Shown in pieces: positions 47,901-59,788 of a DNA stretch of 64,000 nt. The notes under the pieces are model-generated. The model did not search any database. It saw nothing but the letters and a program-made list of their open reading frames with translations, and was not told the DNA's origin. Within the stretch, counting starts at the first letter, position 1. Each line of letters begins with the position of its first letter. The position numbers were made by a program, and so were the translations under genes. This DNA is from Liolophura sinensis (taxonomy: Eukaryota > Mollusca > Polyplacophora > Chitonida > Chitonidae): contig NC_088307.1 of NCBI RefSeq assembly GCF_032854445.1, positions 29,668,484-29,732,483 on the forward strand, in the 5' to 3' direction.

Positions 47901-50900
47901 AATCCCACGCAGAACAGTTATGTATTACGTGTGGTTCCATACAAGCCCACACACAACAGCGATGTATTACATGTGTGGTTCCATGCAAGCCCACGCAAAA
48001 CAGCGATGTATTACTTGTGTGGTTCCATGGAAGCCCACACACAACAGCCATGTATTACATGTGTGCTTCCGTACAACCTCACGCACAACAGCAATGTATT
48101 ACATGTGTGGCTCTAATCAATACCACGCACAACAGCCAGGTATTACATGTGTGGTTCCATACAAACCCACACACAACAGAGATGTATTACATGTGTGGTT
48201 CCATACAACCCCATGCACAACAGAGATGTATTACATCTGTGGTTATATACAAGCCCACACAAAACAGCGGTGCATTACATGTGTGGTTCCATACAAGCCC
48301 ACGCACAACAGAGATGTATTACATGTGTGCTTCCATACAAGCACACACACAACAGCCATGTATTACATGTGTGCTTCCATGCAAGCACACACACAACAGC
48401 GATGTATTACATGTGTGCTTCCATACAAACTTATACACAACAGCGATGCATTACATGTGTGGTTCCATACAAGCCCACACACAACAGCGATGTATTACAT
48501 GTGTGGTTCCATGCAAGCCCACACACAACATCGATATATTACATGTGTGGTTCCATACAAGCACACATACAGCAAAGATGCATTTCATGTGTGTTTCCAT
48601 ACAACCCCACACACAACAGCGATGTATTACATGTGTAGTTCCTTACAACCACACATACAGCAAAGATGTATTACATGTGTGGTTCCATACAAGCCCACAC
48701 ACAATATCCATGTATTACATGTGTGGCTCAATACAAGCACACATACAGCAAAGATGTATTACATGTGTGTTTCCATACAAGCCCACACACAACAGCCATG
48801 TTTTACATGTATGCTTTCATACAACCTCACGCACAACAGCGATGTATTACATGTGTGCTTCAATAAAACCTCACGCACAACAGCGATGTATTACATGTGT
48901 GCTTCAATAAAACCTCACGCACAACAGCGATGTATTACATGTGTGCTTCCATACAACCTCACGCACAACAGCGATGTATTACATCTGTGGTTCCATACAA
49001 CCCCACACACAACAGAGATGTATTACATGTGTGTTTATATACAAGCCCACACACAATAGAGATGTATTACATGTGTGGTTCCATACAACCCCACACACAA
49101 AGGCGTTGTATTACATGTGTGGTTCCATAGAAGCCCACACAAAACAGCCATGTAGTACATGTGTGGTTCCATGCAAGCCAACACACAACAGCGATGAATT
49201 ACATATGTGGTTCCATACAAGCCCAAACACAACAGGAATGTATTACATGAAAGGTTCCCTACAAGTCCACACACAACAGCTATGTATTACATGTGTGGTT
49301 CATTACAAGCACAAATACAGCAAAAATGTATTACATGTGGGGTTCCTTACAAGCACACATACAGCAAAGATGTATTGCATGTGTGGTTCCATACAAGAAC
49401 ACACTCAACAGCGATGTATTACATGTGTGGTTCCATACAAGTCCACACACAACAGCGATGTATTACATGTTTGGTTCCATACAAGCACACATACAGCAAA
49501 GATGTAATGCATGTGTGGTTTCTTACAAAAAAACATACAGCAAAGATGTATTACATGTGTGGTTCCATACAAGCACACTTACAGCAAAGATGTTTTACAG
49601 GTGTTGTTCCTTACAACCACATATACAGCAAAGATGTATTACATGTGTGGTTCCATACAAACCCACGCACAACATCGATGTATTACATGTGTGCTTCCAT
49701 ACAAGAACACATACAGCAAAGATGTATTACATGTGTGGTTCCATACAAGCACACATGCAGCAAAGATGTATTACATGTGTGGTTCCTTACAAGCACACAT
49801 ACAGCAAAGATGCATTACATGTGTGTTTCCATACAAGCCCACACACAACAGCGATGCATTTCATAGGTTGTTCCATACAAGCACATATACAGCAAAGATG
49901 TATTACATGTGTGGTTCCATACAAGCACACATACAGCAAAGTTGTATCACATGTGTGGTTCCATACAAGCACACATACAGCAAAGATGTATTACACAGGT
50001 GGTTCCATACAAGCCCACACACAACAGCGGTGAATTACATTTGTTGTTCCATACAAGCCCACACACAACAGCGATGTATTACATGTGGGATTCAGTACAA
50101 TCCCACGCAGAACAGTTATGTATTACGTGTGGTTCCATACAAGCCCACACACAACAGCGATGTATTACATGTGTGGTTCCATGCAAGCCCACGCACAACA
50201 GCGATGTATTACTTGTGTGGTTCCATGGAAGCCCACACACAACAGCCATGTATTACATGTGTGCTTCCGTACAACCTCACGCACAACAGCGATGTATTAC
50301 ATGTGTGGCTCTAATCAACACCACGCACAACAGCCAGGTATTACATGTGTGGTTCCATACAAACCCACACACAGCAGAGATGTATTACATGTGTGGTTCC
50401 ATACAACCCCATGCACAACAGAGATGTATTACACCTGTGGTTATATACAAGCCCACACAAAACAGCGGTGAATTACATGTGTGGTTCCATACAAGCCCAC
50501 GCACAACAGAAATGTATTACATGTGTGCTTCCATACAAGCACACACACAACAGCCATGTATTACATGTGTGCTTCCATGCAAGCACACACACAACAGCGA
50601 TGAATTACATGTGTGCTTCCATACAAACTCACACACAACAGCGATGCATTACATGTGTGGTTCCATACAAGCCCACACACAACAGCGATGTATTACATGT
50701 GTGGTTCCATGCAAGCCCACACACAACATCGATATATTACATGTGTGGTTCCATACAAGCACACATACAGCAAAGATGCATTTCATGTGTGTTTCCATAC
50801 AACCCCACACACAACAGCGATGTATTACATGTGTGGTTCCATACAACCACACATACAGCAAAGTTGTATTATATGTGTGGTTCCATACAAGCAGACATAC

Positions 50901-53900
50901 AGCAAAGAGGTATTACATGAGTGGTTCCATACATGCCCACACACAACAGCGATGTATTACATTTGTGGTTCCATACAATCCCACGCAGAACAGTTATGCA
51001 TTACATGTGTATTTCCATACAAGCCCACACAAAACAGAGATGTATTACATGTGTGGTTCCATACAAACTCACACACAACAGAGATGTATTACATGTGTAT
51101 TTCCAAACAAACTCACACACAACAGCGATGTATTACATGTGTGCTTCCATACAAGCCCACACACAACATCGATATATTACATGTGTGGTTCCATACAATC
51201 CCACACACAACAGCCATTTATTACATGTGTGCTTCCATACAACCTCACGCACAACAGCGATGTATTACATGTGTCCTTCCATACAACCTCACGCACAACA
51301 GCGATGAATTACATGTGTGCATCTATACAACCTCACACACAACAGTGATGTATTACATGTGTGGTTCCATACAAACCCACACACAACAGAGATGTATTAC
51401 ATGTGTGGTTCCATGCAAGCCCACACACAACATCGATATATTACATGTGTGGTTCCATACAAGCACACATACAGCAAAGATGCATTTCATGTGTGTTTCC
51501 ATACAACCCCACACACAACAGTGATGTATTACATGTGTAGTTCCTTGCAACCACACATACAGCAAAGATGTATTACATGTGTGGTTCCATACAAGCCCAC
51601 ACACAATATCGATGTATTACATGTGTGGCTCAATACAAGCACACATACAGCAAAGATGTATTACATGTGTGTTTCCATACAAGCCCACACACAACAGCCA
51701 TGTTTTACATGTATGCTTTCATACAACCTCACGCACAACAGCGATGTATTACATGTGTGCTTCAATAAAACCTAACGCACAACAGCGATGTATTACATGT
51801 GTGCTTCATAAAAACCTCACGCACAACAGCAATGTATTACATGTGTGCTTCCATACAACCTCACGCACAACAGCGATGTATTACATCTGTGGTTCCATAC
51901 AAGCCCACACACAACAGAGATGTATTACATGTGTGTTTATATACAAGCCCACACACAACAGCGATGTATTACATGTGTGGTTCCATACAACCCCACACAC
52001 AAAGGCGATGTATTACATGTGTGGTTCCATAGAAGCCCACACAAAACAGCCATGTAGTACATGTGTGGTTCCATGCAAGCCAACACACAACAGCGATGAA
52101 TTACATATGTGGTTCCATACAAGCCCAAACACAACAGGAATGTATACATGAAAGGTTCCCTACAAGTCCACACACAACAGCGATGTATTACATGTGTGGT
52201 TCATTACAAGCACAAATACAGCAAAAATGTATTACATGTGGGGTTCCTTACAAGCACACATACAGCAAAGATGTATTACATGTGTGGTTCCATACAAGAA
52301 CACACACAACAGCGATGTATTACATGTGTGGTTCCATACAAGTCCACACAAAAAAGCGATGTATTACATGTTTGGTTCCATACAAGCACACATACAGCAA
52401 AGATGTAATACATGTGTGGTTTCTTACAAAAAAACATACAGCAAAGATGTATTACATGTGTGGTTCCATACAAGCACACACAAAACTGCGATGTATTACA
52501 TGTGTGGTTCCATACAAGCACACTTACAGCAAAGATGTTTTACAGGTGTTGTTCCTTACAACCACATATACAGCAAAGATGTATTACATGTGTGGTTCCA
52601 TACAAACCCACGCACAACATCGATGTATTACATGTGTGCTTCCATACAAGAACACATACAGCAAAGATGTATTACATGTTTGGTTCCATACAAGCACACA
52701 TGCAGCAAAGATGTATTACATGTGTGGTTCCTTAAAAGCACACATACAGCAAAGATGCGTTACATGTGTGTTTCCATACAAGCCCACACACAACAGCGAT
52801 GCATTTCATAGGTTGTTCCATACAAGCACATATACAGCAAAGATGTATTACATGTGTGGTTCCATACAAGCACACATACAGCAAAGTTGTATCACATGTG
52901 TGGTTCCATACAAGCACACATACAGCAGAGATGTATTACACAGGTGGTTCCATACAAGCCCACACACAACAGCGGTGAATTACATTTGTTGTTCCATACA
53001 AGCCCACACACAACAGCGATGTATTACATGTGGGATTCAATACAATCCCACGCAGAACAGTTATGTATTACGTGTGGTTCCATACAAGCCCACACACAAC
53101 AGCGATGTATTACATGTGTGGTTCCATGCAAGCCCACGCACAACAGCGATGTATTACTTGTGTGGTTCCATGGAAGCCCACACACAACAGCCATATATTA
53201 CATGTGTGCTTCCGTACAACCTCACGCACAACAGCGATGTATTACATGTGTGGCTCTAATCAACACCACGCACAACAGCCAGGTATTACATGTGTGGTTC
53301 CATACAAACCCACACACAACAGAGATGTATTACATGTGTGGTTCCATACAACCCCATGCACAACAGAGATGTATTACATCTGTGGTTATATACAAGCCCA
53401 CACAAAACAGCGGTGCATTACATGTGTGGTTCCATACAAGCCCACGCACAACAGAGATGTATTACATGTGTGCTTCCATACAAGCACACACACAACAGCC
53501 ATGTATTACATGTGTGCTTCCATGCAAGCACACACACAACAGCGATGTATTACATTTGTGCTTCCATACAAACTCACACACAACAGCGATGTATTACATG
53601 TGTGGTTCCATACAAGCCCACACAAAACAGCGATGTATTACATGTGTGGTTCCATGCAAGCCCACACACAACATCGATATATTACATGTGTGGTTCCATA
53701 CAAGCACACATACAGCAAAGATGCATTTCATGTGTGTTTCCATACAACCGCACACACAACAGCGATGTATTACATGTGTGGTTTCATACAACCACACATA
53801 CAGCAAAGTTGTATTATATGTGTGGTTCCATACAAGCAGACATACAGCAAAGATGTATTACATGAGTGGTTCCATACATGCCCACACACAACAGCGATGT

Positions 53901-56900
53901 ATTACATTTGTGGTTCCATACAATCCCACGCAGAACAGTTATGCATTACATGTGTATTTCCATACAAGCCCACACAAAACAGAGATGTATTACATGTGTG
54001 GTTCCATACAAACTCACACACAACAGAGATGTATTACATGTGTATTTCCAAACAAACTCACACACAACAGCGATGTATTACATGTGTGCTTCCATACAAG
54101 CCCACACACAACATCGATATATTACATGTGTGGTTCCATACAATCCCACACACAACAGCCATTTATTACATGTGTGCTTCCATACAACCTCACGCACAAC
54201 AGCGATGTATTACATGTGTCCTTCCATACAACCTCACGCACAACAGCGATGAATTACATGTGTGCATCTATACAACCTCACACACAACAGTGATGTATTA
54301 CATGTGTGGTTCCATACAAACCCACACACAACAGAGATGTATTACATGTGTGGTTCCATGCAAGCCCACACACAACATCGATATATTACATGTGTGGTTC
54401 CATACAAGCACACATACAGCAAAGATGCATTTCATGTGTGTTTCCATACATCCCCACACACAACAGCGATGTATTACATGTGTAGTTCCTTACAACCACA
54501 CATACAGCAAAGATGTATTACATGTGTGGTTCCATACAAGCCCACACACAATATCGATGTATTACATGTGTGGCTCAATACAAGCACACATACAGCAAAG
54601 ATGTATTACATGTGTGTTTCCATACAAGCCCACACACAACAGCCATGTTTTACATGTATGCTTTCATACAACCTCACGCACAACAGCGATGTATTACATG
54701 TGTGCTTCAATAAAACCTCACGCACAACAGCGATGTATTACATGTGTGCTTCATAAAAACCTCACGCACAACAGCAATGTATTACATGTGTGCTTCCATA
54801 CAACCTCACGCACAACAGCGATGTATTACATCTGTGGTTCCATACAACCCCACACACAACAGAGATGTATTACATGTGTGTTTATATACAAGCCCACACA
54901 CAACAGCGATGTATTACATGTGTGGTTCCATACAACCCCACACACAAAGGCGATGTATTACATGTGTGGTTCCATAGAAGCCCACACAAAACAGCCATGT
55001 AGTACATGTGTGGTTCCATGCAAGCCAACACACAACAGCGATGAATTACATATGTGGTTCCATACAAGCCCAAACACAACAGGAATGTATACATGAAAGG
55101 TTCCCTACAAGTCCACACACAACAGCGATGTATTACATGTGTGGTTCATTACAAGCACAAATACAGCAAAAATGTATTACATGTGGGGTTCCTTACAAGC
55201 ACACATACAGCAAAGATGTATTACATGTGTGGTTCCATACAAGAACACACACAACAGCGATGTATTACATGTGTGGTTCCATACAAGTCCACACAAAAAA
55301 GCGATGTATTACATGTTTGGTTCCATACAAGCACACATACAGCAAAGATGTAATGCATGTGTGGTTTCTTACAAAAAAACATACAGCAAAGATGTATTAC
55401 ATGTGTGGTTCCATACAAGCACACACAAAACTGCGATGTATTACATGTGTGGTTCCATACAAGCACACTTACAGCAAAGATGTTTTACAGGTGTTGTTCC
55501 TTACAACCACATATACAGCAAAGATGTATTACATGTGTGGTTCCATACAAACCCACGCACAACATCGATGTATTACATGTGTGCTTCCATACAAGAACAC
55601 ATACAGCAAAGATGTATTACATGTTTGGTTCCATACAAGCACACATGCAGCAAAGATGTATTACATGTGTGGTTCCTTACAAGCACACATACAGCAAAGA
55701 TGCATTACATGTGTGTTTCCATACAAGCCCACACACAACAGCGATGCATTTCATAGGTTGTTCCATACAAGCACATATACAGCAAAGATGTATTACATGT
55801 GTGGTTCCATACAAGCACACATACAGCAAAGTTGTATCACATGTGTGGTTCCATACAAGCACACATACAGCAAAGATGTATTACACAGGTGGTTCCATAC
55901 AAGCCCACACACAACAGCGGTGAATTACATTTGTTGTTCCATACAAGCCCACACACAACAGCGATGTATTACATGTGGGATTCAATACAATCCCACGCAG
56001 AACAGTTATGTATTACGTGTGGTTCCATACAAGCCCACACACAACAGCGATGTATTACATGTGTGGTTCCATGCAAGCCCACGCACAACAGCGATGTATT
56101 ACTTGTGTGGTTCCATGGAAGCCCACACACAACAGCCATATATTACATGTGTGCTTCCGTACAACCTCACGCACAACAGCGATGTATTACATGTGTGGCT
56201 CTAATCAACACCACGCACAACAGCCAGGTATTACATGTGTGGTTCCATACAAACCCACACACAACAGAGATGTATTACATGTGTGGTTCCATACAACCCC
56301 ATGCACAACAGAGATGTATTACATCTGTGGTTATATACAAGCCCACACAAAACAGCGGTGCATTACATGTGTGGTTCCATACAAGCCCACGCACAACAGA
56401 GATGTATTACATGTGTGCTTCCATACAAGCACACACACAACAGCCATGTATTACATGTGTGCTTCCATGCAAGCACACACACAACAGCGATGTATTACAT
56501 GTGTGCTTCCATACAAACTCACACACAACAGCGATGTATTACATGTGTGGTTCCATACAAGCCCACACAAAACAGCGATGTATTACATGTGTGGTTCCAT
56601 GCAAGCCCACACACAACATCGATATATTACATGTGTGGTTCCATACAAGCACACATACAGCAAAGATGCATTTCATGTGTGTTTCCATACAACCGCACAC
56701 ACAACAGCGATGTATTACATGTGTGGTTTCATACAACCACACATACAGCAAAGTTGTATTATATGTGTGGTTCCATACAAGCAGACATACAGCAAAGATG
56801 TATTACATGAGTGGTTCCATACATGCCCACACACAACAGCGATGTATTACATTTGTGGTTCCATACAATCCCACGCAGAACAGTTATGCATTACATGTGT

Positions 56901-57850
56901 ATTTCCATACAAGCCCACACAAAACAGAGATGTATTACATGTGTGGTTCCATACAAACTCACACACAACAGAGATGTATTACATGTGTGGTTCCAAACAA
57001 ACTCACACACAACAGCGATGTATTACATGTGTGCTTCCATACAAGCCCACACACAACATCGATATATTACATGTGTGGTTCCATACAATCCCACACACAA
57101 CAGCCATTTATTACATGTGTGCTTCCATACAACCTCACGCACAACAGCGATGTATTACATGTGTCCTTCCATACAACCTCACGGACAACAGCGTTGAATT
57201 ACATGTGTGCATCTATACAACCTCACACACAACAGTGATGTATTACATGTGTGGTTCCATACAAACCCACACACAACGGAGATGTATTACATGTGTGGTG
57301 CCATATAACCCCACACACAACAGAGATGCATTACATGTGTGGTTATATACAAGCCCACACACAATAGAGATGTATTACATGTGTGGTTCCATAGAACCGC
57401 ATACACAACAGCCATGTATTACATGTTTGGTTCCATACAAGCCCAGACACAACAGCGATGTATCACATGTGTGGTTCCATACAAGCACACGCAGAACAGC
57501 GATGTATTACATGTGTGGTTCCATACAAGCCCACACACAACAGCCATGTAATACATGTGTGGTTCCATGCAAGCCCATATACAACAGCGATGTATTACAT
57601 GTGTGGTTCGATAAAAGCACACACACAACAGAGATGTATTACATCTAAATGTGTGGTTTTATACAAGACCACACACAACAGCGATGTATTACATGTGTGC
57701 TTCCATCCAAGCCCATACCCAACAGCGACGTAATACATGAGTGGTTCCATAGAAGCCCACACACAACAGCGATGTATTACATGTGTGGTTCCATACAAGC
57801 CCACACCCAACAGCGAAGTATTACATTTGTGGTTCCATACAAGACTTCAC
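44925..57850. repeat. 13-kb array of 44-bp units (about 290 copies) with higher-order structure
   Basis: The unit is GATGTATTACATGTGTGGTT followed by CCATACAAGCACACATACAG and CAAA, or the ACACACAACAGC variant. Recognisable blocks recur at 2945 bp twice (for example at 50085, 53030 and 55975), and at about 2198 bp for the oldest copy (47887). A 12-unit (528 bp) duplication lies near the left edge (about 45176 and 45704). Shared small indels mark the copies as duplicates. All three forward frames and one reverse frame lack stops in the consensus, hence frames up to 688 codons that are Cys/His/Tyr-rich; not genes. Confidence 0.97.
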
Positions 57851-58300
57851 ATTATGTATACAGCCATTGCTGGCAATGAAAGTACTAACGTAGACGTAAC
57901 TGACACGGGATAATGGCATGAAAAGCAATTAGCATAGAATTGAGTACATACATTAGATGCCATAGATATACATCTAGTACTGAGACACCCATATTTACAA
58001 ACAAACAAATAACATAAAGCAAAAGACATAAAGGAATGACAACAAACAGGAATGCATCCATACAAACGTTCAACAAGGAGACAGAACATAGCATAAATTC
58101 AGGCTTATCGTACTTTTATTTATCAGACAGGAATGCACCCATACAAACGTTCAACAAGGGGACAGAACATAGCATAAATTGAGGCTTATCCTACTTTTAT
58201 TTATTAGACACCTTCGACAAAGTCTTCATTTCATTCCATTTGTCTTCAAAATATGTTACTCTGTTAAAGACTTTTAAACAGTTAAACGACTATATATATT
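57851..58300. repeat. Flank of the 13-kb array with an 81-bp tandem duplication
   Basis: 58048-58128 and 58129-58209 are copies with a few differences (shared AGGAATGCA, then CATACAAACGTTCAACAAGG). The rest is unique AT-rich DNA. No gene seen. Confidence 0.85.
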
Positions 58301-58305
58301 GTTTT

Positions 58306-58500
58306 GCAAGCAGCATTACTGTTTCTCTATATCTGCTCCCTCTCCTCCCCCCCCCCCCCATTCTGTTATGATATTGACATTACTGTTTCTATACATTTGC
58401 TTCCCTCCCCTTCCTCATCCTGTTATGATACTGGCATTACTGTTTCTATACATTTGCTTCCCTCGCCCCCCCTCCCCTCCCCATTCTGTTATGATTAATG
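58306..58500. repeat. Pyrimidine-rich repeat, three copies of about 60-65 bp
   Basis: ATTACTGTTTCTATACATTT followed by GCTTCCCTCCCC and ATTCTGTTATGAT, with C-runs of variable length (one of about 10 C). Two frames stay open by chance. Confidence 0.85.
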
Positions 58501-59481
58501 TTTGACCTTCCTATGTAATTGTCCCATTTGGCGCATGACTTTTCTACATGTATATTCCATTATTTAGGAAGGCTTAGAAACCACGGCAAGCTTTTCTTTG
58601 GTGCAGCAGAAGTTTAATGTACCGAGAAAGCTTCGGTTGATCTGGCAATAACTCCTGCTGTTGGGCAAGTCTGATTTTCCAGCAACGTAATCGTTTGTAG
58701 TCTAAAACCGTTCCGTATACTTTATATTTTTGCTCTATGTATGACAATGGGAGACAATCCCCATTTGTATCTGTTATATCCCTTATATATCTAATTTGGT
58801 GATCATACCAGTGTTTTGTAAAAGGTTAACACTTTGTTAAAAACGGATTATACCACAGAGATTCATTATACATGTATATTTCAATTGCATATTTGGGTTT
58901 AATTTTTGATTTCTGGAATACTACTTAATTAACTAATGAACATGTAACAGAATTAAACATGTTTTATTTTGTAATCCAAAATAGTATTAAAACAAAATCA
59001 TTTATACTTCACGTGCATTTGATTTATAAGTGCTCATATAGGCATCTAACCCGCAATAAATTTTTACGATACTAATATTTTTATCAATATGAGTGTCCTG
59101 CAAGCATATAATGGAAAATTTCTTTTTTCCGAAAGTAATGTAATACGTCTCGCCTTTTCACTGTGTCCGCCAAACCCTGACAGTTCACTGAAACTGCTTT
59201 AACAGTACTTTCCACTTAAAAAAGAGTTATGCAGAGCGATTTTAAACATGCCCTGTTTTCCGAGTTCTGAGGTTCTCATGATCTTTTGATAGATTGTATT
59301 ACAGTTGATGTGAAATTGGGGATACGATTAATGAGTTAACTTTATATTTGCTAAAATGTTTCCTAAGTACATTTTTTTTCAAGTCGATTTCACGCCTCTT
59401 TCGTTCTTGCTATGGACGGTGCCATCTTTTAGCAGACCCTTCTCTCTACCCACATAGTTTAACTGCTGTATCACAGCAACA
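58501..59481 (-). other. Likely 3' untranslated region and flank of the minus-strand gene
   Basis: AT-rich, non-repetitive. A minus-strand AATAAA (plus TTTATT at 58963-58968) lies about 510 bp after the stop codon and is a candidate poly(A) signal. Nothing else recognised. Confidence 0.35.
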
Positions 59482-59788
59482 CTAGTCGCCATTCTTCAAC
59501 GCCACCCTGTTACTGTACCCTGACGACGACAGAGGTGAAAAGTATTCACGCATGTCTCCACTGATTGAATTGAAGTTCTCCATCCGGGGAACTCCATGGC
59601 TTGCCTCTGGTTGGAAGAAATAGTCCCTATCACTCTCCTGGGATCGGTATCCTTCGTCAGAGCGCAAACCGTCCACGTACAACCTGTTGGTTTGGCCCGA
59701 GTCCCCTATTCTTGGAGTCAAGTAGCCGTCACGTGAAACCCGGGTAATCGGAAACCCGCTCTCTTCTACATCAGGCTGATTATAAGTT
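59482..59788 (-). CDS. Terminal exon of the minus-strand gene
   Basis: 307 nt: one split-codon base, 101 codons, stop. The first residues after the split codon are TYNQPDVEESGFPITR. G+C and codon use look more gene-like than the AT-rich surroundings. Any start codon within this exon would be artificial because the frame stays open to the acceptor. Confidence 0.6.
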
